Shown here: positions 7,505 through 16,619 of the stretch, piece by piece
How the letters are laid out: every line of letters starts with the position of its first letter
Position numbering within the stretch: the first letter of the stretch is position 1
NCBI GenBank assembly: GCA_030265965.1
Contig: JAJDHA010000010.1
Coordinates: 1 to 39,670, forward strand
Reading direction: 5' to 3'
Length of the DNA: 39,670 nucleotides
Source of the DNA: Odoribacter sp. OttesenSCG-928-L07
GTDB taxonomy: Bacteria; Bacteroidota; Bacteroidia; Bacteroidales; BM520
Position numbers and translations under genes: made by a program
Notes under the pieces: generated by a model
What the model saw: only the letters and a program-made list of their open reading frames with translations
Databases searched by the model: none
What the model was told of the DNA's origin: nothing

Positions 7505-9271
7505 ATGGAAATAACCAGACTCTTCGATCTTTTACCTCATTACGAGCAATCTTTTAAACCTAAAGACGATGTTCTTGCAGGTAAAGAAAATAATGAATGG
7601 AAAAAATATAGCATCCAGGAATTTCGCGAAATCGTAGATAATTTATCTTACGCTTTTTTACAACTTGGTGTTAAGAAAAATGATAATATTGCCACTGTTA
7701 CAAACAACAGACCTGAATGGAATTTTATAGATATGTCGGTAATGCAAATAGGCGCGGTACATGTACCTATCTACCCCACTATCAGCATGGAAGATTATCA
7801 ACATATATTAAATCATGCGGAGATAAAATATCTGTTCCTTTCGGGAATGACAATGTACAAAAAACTTGAGCCAATTATCGGCAAAATGGAACATTTAAAA
7901 GGTGTTTACATTTTTAATGATGAAGACGGAATGCCAAAATGGACTGAATTGCTTGAACTTGGCAAACAAAATCAAAATAAAGAGTTGCTCGAAGAAATAA
8001 AAGCTTCAATAGTTACTGATGATCCTGCAACTTTAATTTATACTTCCGGAACTACAGGAGTTCAAAAAGGTGTACTACTTTCTCACAGAGGAATTATCGT
8101 AAATGTCATGGGTGTTAGTCCAACACCTGATTTTGGCGATGGCACTCGCGCATTGAGTATCTTGCCATTATCGCATGTTTACGAAAGAGTTTTGAATTAT
8201 TTATATCTATATCTCGGAATTGCAATCTATTACGCTGAAAGTATAGCAAAATTTCAAGCCACATGCGTTGAAATACAACCATATATGATGTGTTGCGTTC
8301 CTCGTGTTTTAGAAAAACTATACGATGGAATTATGGCTAAAGGTCGTAAACTCAAAGGAATAAAGAAAGGGTTGTTTTTCTGGGCAGTAAGAATAGCTGA
8401 AAAATATGAATTGAACGGCGCAAACGGAGCATGGTATCAATTCAAATGGAGCATTGCCAACAAATTGGTTTTAAGCAAATGGAAAGAAGCAATCGGCGGT
8501 AATTTTAGAATTGTTGTTTCCGGTGGTTCTGCTTTAAACCCTCGACTTGGTAGAATATTCCACGCAGCACAAATTCCAATCTACGAAGGATATGGATTAA
8601 CCGAAACTTCTCCTGTTATTGCAGTTTCTCAACCTCCTCCAAAAGGTCTGAAAATAGGAACTGTTGGTCCTCCACTACCTGGAGTTGAGGTTCGTATTGC
8701 AGAAGACGGCGAAATATTATCAAGAGGTCCGAATATTATGATCGGTTATTACCGTCAACCTGAGCTTAATAAAACTGTTATCGATGAAGAAGGTTGGTTT
8801 CACACAGGCGATATCGGTAAAATAGATGAAGACGGTCACGTTGTAATTACCGGAAGAAAGAAAGAAAACTTTAAAACATCCGGCGGCAAATGGATTGCAC
8901 CTCAGCCTATCGAAAACAAACTCACAGAATCTTCATTCATTGAGACAGCTGTTGTTTTAGGCGAAAATCAAAAAATGGCAGGAGCATTAATAATTCCGAA
9001 TTTCGAACATCTAAAATCTTGGTGCAAAATAAAAGGCATCGATTATACTACGGATAAAGAAATGGTTAACAACAAAATAATCATTGAAAGAATTCGTAAG
9101 GAAGTTGAAAAGGTAAACTTTATTTTGGGCGGAACAGAAAAAATCGGTCCAATATTATTAATCGCCGACACATGGAGTGTTGATAGTGGAGAATTATCAG
9201 CAACCCTCAAAGTTAAACGTAATGTCGTTTTCAAAAAATATGCCGACGAAATAGAAAAGATGTTTAATTAA
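7505..9271 (+). CDS. AMP-dependent long-chain acyl-CoA synthetase (copy 1)
   Basis: The 588-residue ANL-superfamily ligase activates fatty acids to acyl-AMP and then acyl-CoA. The P-loop-like A3 motif YTSGTTGVQKG is at 179-189. GYGLTETSPVI, the hinge region WFHTGDIGKIDEDG and the ITGRKKENFKTSGGKWI region follow. The C-terminal LKVKR contains the lysine expected for adenylation. The pattern matches the FAA1/FadD15-like long-chain acyl-CoA synthetases of Bacteroidetes. It lies 21 bases after the SDR gene and 9 bases before a paralogue of almost the same length, so the pair arose by tandem duplication and then diverged. Confidence 0.93.
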   Translation: MEITRLFDLLPHYEQSFKPKDDVLAGKENNEWKKYSIQEFREIVDNLSYAFLQLGVKKNDNIATVTNNRPEWNFIDMSVMQIGAVHVPIYPTISMEDYQHILNHAEIKYLFLSGMTMYKKLEPIIGKMEHLKGVYIFNDEDGMPKWTELLELGKQNQNKELLEEIKASIVTDDPATLIYTSGTTGVQKGVLLSHRGIIVNVMGVSPTPDFGDGTRALSILPLSHVYERVLNYLYLYLGIAIYYAESIAKFQATCVEIQPYMMCCVPRVLEKLYDGIMAKGRKLKGIKKGLFFWAVRIAEKYELNGANGAWYQFKWSIANKLVLSKWKEAIGGNFRIVVSGGSALNPRLGRIFHAAQIPIYEGYGLTETSPVIAVSQPPPKGLKIGTVGPPLPGVEVRIAEDGEILSRGPNIMIGYYRQPELNKTVIDEEGWFHTGDIGKIDEDGHVVITGRKKENFKTSGGKWIAPQPIENKLTESSFIETAVVLGENQKMAGALIIPNFEHLKSWCKIKGIDYTTDKEMVNNKIIIERIRKEVEKVNFILGGTEKIGPILLIADTWSVDSGELSATLKVKRNVVFKKYADEIEKMFN

Positions 9272-9280
9272 AATTGATGT

Positions 9281-11053
9281 ATGGCAAAAGTTACTCGTAT
9301 ATTCGACATATTAGACCATTGTGCCGAAAGGTATTCCGACAATAAAGAAGCCCTCGGCGGAAAAGAAGGAAAAGCTTGGGTAACATATTCTACAACAGAA
9401 TATATTGATCATGCCAATAATGTAAGTTACGGATTATTGGCTTTGGGATTGAAAAAAGGAGAAAAGGTTGCAATAATAAGCAATAGCATGCCCGAATGGA
9501 ATTTCTTCGATATGGGTACAATGCAAATCGGCGTGGTAAATGTTCCTATTTATCCGACAATCAGTGAATCTGAACACCTTTATATATTAAATCATTCTGA
9601 TGCAGAATATGTCTTTATCAGCGGATATGATATGCTACGAAGGATTGAAGCAATTCTTCCGCAATGTCCTAACATTAAAAAAGTTATAACATTAAAACCA
9701 ATAGAAGGTTACGATAGTATTTACGATATAATTAATTTAGGAAAAGAAAATAAAGATAAATTCAACCTTGATGCAATAAAAGCTGATGTCAGCAGCAACG
9801 ATATTGCTACAATTATATACACTTCCGGAACTACCGGAACCCCAAAAGGTGTCATGCTCTCGCACAATAATCTTGTAAGTAATTTCCTTGGAGTAGTTCA
9901 CATTCCACCTTTAAAACCGTACAGAAGAGCAATAAGTTACCTTCCACTTTGCCACGTTTATGAGCGAATGATTATATATATGTATCAGTACATGGGATTG
10001 AGTCTTTTCTATGCCGAAAATATTCCGCGTATTGCTGATAACTTTAAGGAAATCAAACCTTATGTAATGTGTTCTGTTCCTCGTTTGATAGAAAAAACTT
10101 ACGACAAAATTTTAAATACAGGGAAACAACTTACAGGAGTTAAACATAAATTATTCTTTTGGGCTGTTGCATTAGCAGAAAGATATGAACTTAACGGAGC
10201 AAACGGATTTGTTTATGAATTTAAGCGCGCTATTGCCGACAAGCTCATTTACAGTAAGTGGAGACAAGCTATTGGCGGAAATATGAAAATCATTGTTTCG
10301 GGTGGTGCTGCAATTTCTGAAAAACTTGTGAGAATTTTTACTTGTGCTAAAGTAAATATTTTCCCGGGTTACGGTTTAACCGAGACGTCGCCGGTTATTT
10401 CCGTTACAACTTTCAGAGATGAAGAAAGAGGATTCCATGCTATTGGCGGAATTATGGCGCAAAATCAAGTTAAGATTGCCGAAGATAACGAAATACTTAC
10501 AAAGGGACCTTCATTAATGGTTGGCTATTACAAAGCTCCCGAGCTTACTGCCGAAGCTATCGATAAGGATGGTTGGTTCCATACAGGCGATCTCGGAAGA
10601 TTGGAGAACGATGGCAAACTATTAGTAATCACAGGTAGAAAAAAATCTCTCTTTAAAAATTCTTTCGGAAAATATATTAATCCTGATTATGTAGAAAACT
10701 TCATCAAAGAATCTCAGCTCATTGATAACGCAATGGTCGTTGGCGAAAATGAAAAATATTGTGCAGCTCTAATCGTTCCGGATTTTATGAACCTTCAAAC
10801 TTGGTGTAAATCTCAAGGATTGAAATTCAATTCTGTTAATGAAATGGTTACATCAAAAGAAGTCAATGAAAAATATAGAAAAGATTTTCTTGAATTAAAT
10901 AAAGGATTAAGTTCTACTGAAAAAATAAGCAACTTCGTTCTACTACCAACTGAATGGACGGTAGATTCAGGTGAACTTTCAGCTGCATTAAAGGTTAAAA
11001 GGCATTTCGTTGCAAATAAATATAAAGAAGAAATTGTAAGTTTATTCAATTAA
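9281..11053 (+). CDS. AMP-dependent long-chain acyl-CoA synthetase (copy 2)
   Basis: The 590-residue paralogue of the preceding gene has the same motifs in the same order: YTSGTTGTPKG, GYGLTETSPVIS, WFHTGDLGRLENDG, TGRKKSLFKNSFGKYI and terminal LKVKR. Shared stretches such as RYELNGANG/KYELNGANG and WTVDSGELSAALKVKR versus WSVDSGELSATLKVKR show the recent common origin. Divergence around the GRKK loop (ENFKTSGGKW versus SLFKNSFGKY) and the acyl-pocket region may reflect different chain-length preference; that is inference. It lies 9 bases after copy 1 and 14 before the glycosyltransferase, in a probable operon. Confidence 0.93.
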   Translation: MAKVTRIFDILDHCAERYSDNKEALGGKEGKAWVTYSTTEYIDHANNVSYGLLALGLKKGEKVAIISNSMPEWNFFDMGTMQIGVVNVPIYPTISESEHLYILNHSDAEYVFISGYDMLRRIEAILPQCPNIKKVITLKPIEGYDSIYDIINLGKENKDKFNLDAIKADVSSNDIATIIYTSGTTGTPKGVMLSHNNLVSNFLGVVHIPPLKPYRRAISYLPLCHVYERMIIYMYQYMGLSLFYAENIPRIADNFKEIKPYVMCSVPRLIEKTYDKILNTGKQLTGVKHKLFFWAVALAERYELNGANGFVYEFKRAIADKLIYSKWRQAIGGNMKIIVSGGAAISEKLVRIFTCAKVNIFPGYGLTETSPVISVTTFRDEERGFHAIGGIMAQNQVKIAEDNEILTKGPSLMVGYYKAPELTAEAIDKDGWFHTGDLGRLENDGKLLVITGRKKSLFKNSFGKYINPDYVENFIKESQLIDNAMVVGENEKYCAALIVPDFMNLQTWCKSQGLKFNSVNEMVTSKEVNEKYRKDFLELNKGLSSTEKISNFVLLPTEWTVDSGELSAALKVKRHFVANKYKEEIVSLFN

Positions 11054-11067
11054 TTCCTTTTAGTTTA

Positions 11068-12174
11068 ATGAGCGATCAAAAGAAGAAAAGAGTTGTAATC
11101 TCGGTTATTAATGATCTTGTTACAGATCAGCGGGTGCATAAGGTTGCTACAAGTTTGCATAATAACGGCTTTGATGTTTTGTTAATCGGCAGAATTATGC
11201 AATATACATACGCGCCGGTGAAACGCGAATATGCAACTAAGAGGTTTAATCTCCTTTTTAAACGTAAAGCAATTTTTTACATCACTTACAACATCCGCTT
11301 ATTCTTTTTCCTTTTGTTTGTAAAAGCAGATATTTTTCTTTCTAACGATACTGATACTTTGCTCGCAAATTATTACGCAGCAAAAATCAGAAGAAAAAAA
11401 CTTGTTTTCGATGCTCATGAAATGTTTCCGGAGATGCCCGAATTAGTTGGGAGGAAAAGAGTTAGGAAAGTTTGGGAATCTATCGAAAATCACTTGTTCC
11501 CAAAATTAAAATACTCTTATACTGTTTGTAAACCTATTGCCGATATTTACCACGAAATGTTCGGAATTAATATGCAAATCATTCGAAATGTACCTATTAC
11601 AAAACCTTATATAAAACGAGAAAAAGAGAATGGAGATAAATACGTACTTCTTTATCAGGGCGCAATAAACGTAGGTAGAGGTCTTGAAAGAATGATTGAC
11701 GCAATGCAATATCTTGATAATATGGTTTTCAATATAGCAGGCGACGGCGATATTGTAGCCGAAATGGTGAAATATGTTGAAGATAAAAATCTTGGCGACA
11801 AAGTAAAGTTTCTTGGTCGTATTCCTCTTGAGAAATTACCTGAAATTACCGCTTCCGCCGATTTAGGTATCAGCTTATTGGATAATCTCGGACTCAATTA
11901 TTATTATTCTCTTCCAAACAGAATTTTCGATTTTGCTCATGCCGGTGTTCCTGTTTTAGCGACAGATTTTCCTGAAATACATAATATATTAACGGAATAT
12001 TCTATCGGCGAATTAGTAACTGACGAAAGTCCGGAAGCATTAGCCAAATCAATTAAAGAAGCTATTGAAAAGTGGACAACAATGGAAGAAACTAAAAGGG
12101 AAAATATTTTTGTTCGCGCACGTAAAGAACTCTGCTGGGAAGAAGAAGAGAAAAGGCTTTTAAAAATGTTTTGA
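11068..12174 (+). CDS. GT-B glycosyltransferase (GT4-like)
   Basis: The 368-residue protein has the two-domain GT-B layout. The N-terminal acceptor domain begins VVISVINDLVTDQRVHKVA and includes a hydrophobic stretch at about 72-93 (YNIRLFFFLLFVKADIFLS) that probably contacts the membrane. The C-terminal nucleotide-sugar domain has LLYQGAINVGRGLERMIDAM, VKFLGRIPLEKLPEI and YSLPNRIFDFAHAGVPVLA. The TDQRVHK start is typical of a Bacteroidetes GT4 subgroup acting on surface glycans or lipids. It is the last gene of the run with the SDR and two acyl-CoA synthetases and converges on the HAD gene 16 bases away. Donor and acceptor sugars are unknown. Confidence 0.88.
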   Translation: MSDQKKKRVVISVINDLVTDQRVHKVATSLHNNGFDVLLIGRIMQYTYAPVKREYATKRFNLLFKRKAIFYITYNIRLFFFLLFVKADIFLSNDTDTLLANYYAAKIRRKKLVFDAHEMFPEMPELVGRKRVRKVWESIENHLFPKLKYSYTVCKPIADIYHEMFGINMQIIRNVPITKPYIKREKENGDKYVLLYQGAINVGRGLERMIDAMQYLDNMVFNIAGDGDIVAEMVKYVEDKNLGDKVKFLGRIPLEKLPEITASADLGISLLDNLGLNYYYSLPNRIFDFAHAGVPVLATDFPEIHNILTEYSIGELVTDESPEALAKSIKEAIEKWTTMEETKRENIFVRARKELCWEEEEKRLLKMF

Positions 12175-12190
12175 TCACGCAAAAATGTTG

Positions 12191-13066
12191 CTAAGGTTTT
12201 ATATGTCGCATTTGCGCTTTAAGGAAATTCTCAGCACTCAATTTATCAATCACCAACTTGATGATTTTATCTAACTCACTGCCCTCGGTATAATCAGCAG
12301 GAGCAATATAATGTACACGATTTTGGCGAATAAGATCCATACATTGCTCTTTTAATGTTTTACCTGATATTGGAGATATTTTATTTGAAGGATTATATAC
12401 AGCAATCGCAGTTCCTCTTTGATATTTAATCATTTTCATTGCAGGCACATCGGTTTCGCCATCGCCAATGTAAACCATGTTTGTAAAGGGAATCGTTCTA
12501 TCTTCGTAAGGAATGTATTTATTTATTATTGTATTATCATAAGAATTATTCACACCTTTGTTAATACGATACAGATACTGAGTTTTATTCGTATAATTAA
12601 TAGCAACTGCGGGCCATTCTGCAATATTCTTCTTATTATACTTGAATCCTGAAGCAAAAATATTTTTAAAATGCTTAGCTATAACAGTACCGGAAACAAA
12701 TTCTCTTAATCCAGACGAAATAATATGATGTTCTATTTCAATATTTCTTTCTGATGCATATTCATTAATTCTGTCAAAATATGTTTCAACTCCATTGAAT
12801 AACTTAATTGATTTGCCGTAATTTGTAAATGAATCTTTTTTAATGGATATGTTTTTTTCTTCAGCTTTCTCAAGCATAAGTTGCATATAAGCAAGAATTT
12901 CATCCATATCATTTTCCTCAGCTTTGATATTTGCTTCCTGCCAAAATTCATTGTTTCCAATACCGAGCTCCGGAATAAATTTATGTTCTTGCATATTACC
13001 CGGAGCTAAAGTACCGTCGAAATCGTAAGCGAATGCTATTTTAAATTTGCTTTCTATTTTATCCAT
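12191..13066 (-). CDS. HAD-superfamily phosphatase
   Basis: From ATG 13066 the protein has 291 residues. HAD motif I is AYDFDGTLAPGN (nucleophile D15, D17), motif II is the serine in HHIISSGLREFV, and motifs III/IV end with YIGDGETDVPAMK (201-213). A long cap (about 25-95) is inserted between motifs I and II. The reading frame is open to 13123, but the extra 19 residues (TNKIDKVDK and upstream) are encoded by a palindromic element and 9-bp tandem repeats, so they are probably not original; even the MDKI start codon chosen here lies in a repeat unit. The substrate is unknown. It lies on the same strand as the dcw operon, about 100 bases after ftsZ. Confidence 0.85.
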   Translation of the reverse strand: MDKIESKFKIAFAYDFDGTLAPGNMQEHKFIPELGIGNNEFWQEANIKAEENDMDEILAYMQLMLEKAEEKNISIKKDSFTNYGKSIKLFNGVETYFDRINEYASERNIEIEHHIISSGLREFVSGTVIAKHFKNIFASGFKYNKKNIAEWPAVAINYTNKTQYLYRINKGVNNSYDNTIINKYIPYEDRTIPFTNMVYIGDGETDVPAMKMIKYQRGTAIAVYNPSNKISPISGKTLKEQCMDLIRQNRVHYIAPADYTEGSELDKIIKLVIDKLSAENFLKAQMRHIKP

Positions 13067-13090
13067 TTTATCGACTTTATCTATTTTATT
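13055..13090. repeat. Four 9-bp tandem units (GATAAArnn) at the HAD gene start
   Basis: On the minus strand the units are AATAAAATA, GATAAAGTC, GATAAAATG and GATAAAATA. Translated in the HAD frame they give NKI-DKV-DKM-DKI. The same unit type is repeated eight times at 29114-29185. Confidence 0.8.
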
Positions 13091-13091
13091 T

Positions 13092-13120
13092 GTAGAGACG
13101 GGGTAAACCCCCGTCTTTAC
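13092..13120. repeat. GTAGAGAC palindromic element, GGGG/CCCC core
   Basis: GTAGAGACGGGG and CCCCGTCTTTAC pair around TAAAC, with one arm mismatch. It directly abuts the 9-bp repeats, about 50 bases downstream of ftsZ on the minus strand. It could form a hairpin but lacks a following T-tract, so I do not call it a terminator. Confidence 0.8.
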
Positions 13121-13127
13121 CATGTTT

Positions 13128-13153
13128 CGAGACGGGGTAAACCACGTCTTTAC
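13128..13153. repeat. Degenerate second GTAGAGAC-type palindrome
   Basis: GAGACGGGGT (13129-13138) and ACCACGTCTT (13141-13150) pair with two mismatches. This is a decayed neighbour of the element at 13092-13120; both are followed by a TTTAC-(C/G)ATGTTTC segment, as if the unit were tandemly duplicated. Confidence 0.6.
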
Positions 13154-13170
13154 GATGTTTCAAGTTTCAT

Positions 13171-14631
13171 CTAATCAACCATTGGGTTTAAAAATCTGTT
13201 GCCGCTACTTACCACATTATTATTTCTGTCTAAAGTAAGGCTGTCAAAAATCTCTGATGATGGCTGTACTTCTTCTAAAACCAAATTTTTCCTGATATAT
13301 GCCGGTTCATTATGCAGTTTATCGGTTTCTTCCGGAGTAAGTTGACTAAGATCTCTTAATGAGTTTAACATTTCATTTCTTTTAAGATCGATATCAGCAG
13401 CAACATTTTTATTAATTTTCTCATTAGTATCTGCGCAAAAATCTTTGTTTACGGAAGGCATTAATTCGAAAACAACTTTGTTTGACGGCTCTGCTTCAAC
13501 GACAACATCAGTTGTAACTAAATGATGTACTTTTACATCAACATCACTTGATTGTGTTGCAACATTATCATTTCGTGAACTAAAACTTGGATTAGAATTT
13601 CTTTCCCTATTTTTATAATTAAAACCTAAATCTTCATTACCGTTTAGTTCATGTTTTTTAATAGGCAATTCTTTTGCTGCAATACCGGTAGCGATAATGC
13701 TAACAGATACATTCTCTCCCAAAGAATCATCAGTAGTATATCCCATAAATATATCAACTTGATGTCCTGCTTCATCATAAACGAAAGAGCAAATTTCATC
13801 TATCTCATCATGAGTAAGTTCATGGGTGCCGGAGGTAATATGCAACAATATTTTTTGTGCTCCTTTAATTTCACTATCGTTTAGAAGAGGAGATTTAATT
13901 GCTTCTCTAATAACTTTTTCTGCGCGGTTATCTCCTGAAGCTTCACCATAACCCATAATTGCAGTTTTACTATCTTTAAGTACAGTTTTAACATCCTCAA
14001 AGTCAACATTAATATAACCCGGGAGTGTAACAATTTCTGCAATTCTTTTTGCAGCCGTTGACATCACTTGGTCGGCACAAGTCATAACTTGTCTGAAACC
14101 CATATTTCCATATAATTCTCTTAATTTATTATTATCAATAATTATAAGAGAATCTACATGTTTTCTAAGTTCATCAACTCCCATCACAGCAAGCTGTTGT
14201 CTTCTTCTACCTTCAAATTCGTATGGAATTGTTACGATACCCACAGTTAAAATATTATTTTGACGTGCGATATCAGCGATAACAGGAGCTGCGCCTGTAC
14301 CGGTTCCACCGCCCATTCCGGCAACGATAAACAACATTTTTGTATTCGGAACAATGCTATTGATAATATCTTCAGTTCTTTCAATAGCTGCTTCACGAGC
14401 GATTTCAGGATTGGCTCCGGCGCCGAGACCGGTTCTTCCAATTTGAATCTTATTAGTCACTGGACTCATTTCAAGGGCTTGGTTGTCGGTGTTGCAAACA
14501 ATAAAATCAACTCCAACAATTCCTTGATTGTACATATAGTTAACGGCATTACCTCCACCGCCGCCAACGCCGATAACTTTAATTATTGATGATAATTGTT
14601 TCGGCAAATCAAAACCTAAATCGATATTCAT
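13171..14631 (-). CDS. ftsZ: Cell division GTPase FtsZ
   Basis: This tubulin homologue builds the division ring on the inner membrane. The 486 residues contain the GTPase core: IKVIGVGGGGGNAVNYM near residues 17-33, the tubulin signature GGGTGTG at 107-113, and the T7 region further on. A long Asn/Val-rich variable linker (about 330-470) follows, then a conserved tail ending SGNRFLNPMVD, in the position where FtsZ binds FtsA. It is the last gene of the dcw run, 15 bases after ftsA. The length is larger than the 380-400 of E. coli because of the long linker, as is usual in Bacteroidetes. Confidence 0.98.
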   Translation of the reverse strand: MNIDLGFDLPKQLSSIIKVIGVGGGGGNAVNYMYNQGIVGVDFIVCNTDNQALEMSPVTNKIQIGRTGLGAGANPEIAREAAIERTEDIINSIVPNTKMLFIVAGMGGGTGTGAAPVIADIARQNNILTVGIVTIPYEFEGRRRQQLAVMGVDELRKHVDSLIIIDNNKLRELYGNMGFRQVMTCADQVMSTAAKRIAEIVTLPGYINVDFEDVKTVLKDSKTAIMGYGEASGDNRAEKVIREAIKSPLLNDSEIKGAQKILLHITSGTHELTHDEIDEICSFVYDEAGHQVDIFMGYTTDDSLGENVSVSIIATGIAAKELPIKKHELNGNEDLGFNYKNRERNSNPSFSSRNDNVATQSSDVDVKVHHLVTTDVVVEAEPSNKVVFELMPSVNKDFCADTNEKINKNVAADIDLKRNEMLNSLRDLSQLTPEETDKLHNEPAYIRKNLVLEEVQPSSEIFDSLTLDRNNNVVSSGNRFLNPMVD

Positions 14632-14646
14632 TTTCTTTATTTTTTA

Positions 14647-15900
14647 TTATATATTATCTTTTAAAAGCTTACCAAATATATTAAATATATTTTTTCCAAT
14701 ATTTCTTCCACTGTCTTTAATATCCTGAGAATCCGAAGAATCACTATCCGAAAGTTCATCAAGAGCCAATTTTACTAATCCTACGGATGTTGCGTAAATC
14801 GGACTGTGGATTTCTTTATCAGAATGAACTGATAAATGTTCGTTTGGATAACCTATTCTTGTATCCATTCCTGTAATAAATTCAGTAAGTTGCACAGCAT
14901 GATTAAGCAATGAACCTCCACCTGTTATTACTACTCCTGCAATTAATTTTTTTGCATAGCCGGAATTTTTTATCTGAACATAAACTTGAGCTAAAATTTC
15001 TTCCATTCTTGCTTGAATGATTGAAGCCAAATTCTTTAACTTAATTTCTTTCGGTTCTCTACCACGTAATCCGGGGATAGAAACTATATCGTTTTTATGT
15101 TCAGTAGCTAATGCTGAGCCGAATTTTATCTTTAAATCCTCAGCATATTTTTTGATTATTGTACAACCTTCTCTAATATCTTCTGTAATAATTTCGCCGC
15201 CGAAAGGAATAACTGCAGTATGTCTTAATACATTATCGTGAAAAACAGCAACATCTGTTGTGCCGCCGCCAATATCAACAAGTACAACACCGGCTTCTTT
15301 CTCTTCTGCACTAAGAACAGCCTCTGCCGATGCTATCGGTTCCAATGCCAAAGATTTTAATTCTAATCCTGCTCTTTGTACACATTTCATTATATTTTTT
15401 ACCGAAGTAGTCTGGGCTGTAATAATATGAAAGTTCGACTCAATACATTTTCCTGCCATTCCAACCGGATTTGATATTCCTGATTCACCATCAACAGTAT
15501 ATTCTTGAGGAAAAACAGCAATAATTTCATCACCAGCATCAACAGCAATATTTTTCATACTCTCTGTCATCTTACGAATATCTTCCGTACTAATTTCATC
15601 TTCAACATTTGTTCTAATAATTGAACCTCTATGTTGAATGCTTTTGATGAATTGCCCAGCTATACCGACATGAACCTCGCTTATATCCACATCAGAGTCA
15701 TCCTCTGCTTTCTTGACAGCTCTTTTTATTGACTCAACTGTTTGATCAATATTTGCCACCACTCCCCTTTTCACGCCAACGGATTCAACGGTGCCATGAC
15801 CTAATATCTCTATTTTTCCCTCTTCATCTTCTCTACCAACAACAACGGCTATCTTAGTTGTGCCGATATCAAGACCTACAATTATTTCCGACTTTGCCAT
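14647..15900 (-). CDS. ftsA: Cell division protein FtsA
   Basis: This actin-fold ATPase tethers FtsZ to the membrane. The 417-residue protein has phosphate-1 motif IVGLDIGTTKIAVVVG near the start, the phosphate-2 motif VVLVDIGGGTTDVAVF (about 200-215), and the adenosine motif GVVITGGGSLLNHA (about 320-333). The inserted 1C domain (about 85-165, with VHVGIAGQFIKSIQHRG at its start) is present. The C-terminus NIGKNIFNIFGKLLKD is amphipathic, as expected for the membrane-targeting helix. It lies 5 bases after ftsQ and 15 before ftsZ in the operon. Confidence 0.97.
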   Translation of the reverse strand: MAKSEIIVGLDIGTTKIAVVVGREDEEGKIEILGHGTVESVGVKRGVVANIDQTVESIKRAVKKAEDDSDVDISEVHVGIAGQFIKSIQHRGSIIRTNVEDEISTEDIRKMTESMKNIAVDAGDEIIAVFPQEYTVDGESGISNPVGMAGKCIESNFHIITAQTTSVKNIMKCVQRAGLELKSLALEPIASAEAVLSAEEKEAGVVLVDIGGGTTDVAVFHDNVLRHTAVIPFGGEIITEDIREGCTIIKKYAEDLKIKFGSALATEHKNDIVSIPGLRGREPKEIKLKNLASIIQARMEEILAQVYVQIKNSGYAKKLIAGVVITGGGSLLNHAVQLTEFITGMDTRIGYPNEHLSVHSDKEIHSPIYATSVGLVKLALDELSDSDSSDSQDIKDSGRNIGKNIFNIFGKLLKDNI

Positions 15901-15905
15901 AATAA

Positions 15906-16619
15906 TTATTTTTTTATTGCCACTATCTGATTTTTATAATTTAAATTCAACTCTTTATATTTCTCTAAATCGTCTATCGCTTCAAAGAAATATCGTAAAT
16001 TATCTGATTTCTCTTGCAAGTTATTAATCTCACCGACATATATCGGCTGGTCAACATATAATGTTGATAAAATATGATTCTTATTCTTATCAATAAGTAT
16101 TGAAGCGGTTATTGCTTTAAGAAATTTGTCATTTTCAATAAAGTTCACAAGTTCATTAGTTTCACCTGTTACCATTCCATTAATTACTAATAATTCTTCG
16201 CCGTAATATGATGATTTAATTAAACCACCTTTGTCTGTAAGATATTTAATATCTGATTTCGACAAATAAACTCTTGCAATCGGATTCTTTTGAAGCACTT
16301 CAATTAATAATAGTCCCGACACACCGCAGGAAATATTTACAGTATCAATTGCTTCAATTTTATGTAGTTTATTAATGATATGATTGTAATCTAACATCTT
16401 AACATTTGCTCCTTGCAATTCTTCAATCTCGTCGCTCAATAACTCCAATAAAAATGTATCAAGTAACATCAATCTGTTTTCAGGAGAAATGACTTTTACC
16501 TGTATATCTGTTATTTTACGATTATTATACTTATTAGAAAAAATAAATATCGCAGCAATAACAAAGACTACGAAAATCACCGTCAATATCTTTATTAGTA
16601 TGTTTTTAAACTTTGCCAT
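15906..16619 (-). CDS. ftsQ: Cell division protein FtsQ
   Basis: This bitopic inner-membrane protein belongs to the FtsQBL divisome complex. The 237 residues hold a short basic cytoplasmic tail (MAKFKNILIK), one membrane helix at about 11-29, then a POTRA-like and beta region in the periplasm (NKLHKIEAIDTVNISCGVSGLLLIEV..NPIARVY). Similarity to proteobacterial FtsQ is weak, as is usual in Bacteroidetes, so the name rests on topology, the POTRA-like region and position. The start overlaps the end of murC by 14 bases. Its stop is 5 bases before ftsA. Confidence 0.88.
   Translation of the reverse strand: MAKFKNILIKILTVIFVVFVIAAIFIFSNKYNNRKITDIQVKVISPENRLMLLDTFLLELLSDEIEELQGANVKMLDYNHIINKLHKIEAIDTVNISCGVSGLLLIEVLQKNPIARVYLSKSDIKYLTDKGGLIKSSYYGEELLVINGMVTGETNELVNFIENDKFLKAITASILIDKNKNHILSTLYVDQPIYVGEINNLQEKSDNLRYFFEAIDDLEKYKELNLNYKNQIVAIKK

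Noticed and set aside
13092-13120. Rho-independent terminator after ftsZ
   Set aside because: The hairpin is strong but no T-tract follows on the minus strand, and the same element occurs inside coding sequence at 39389, so it is a dispersed repeat first.
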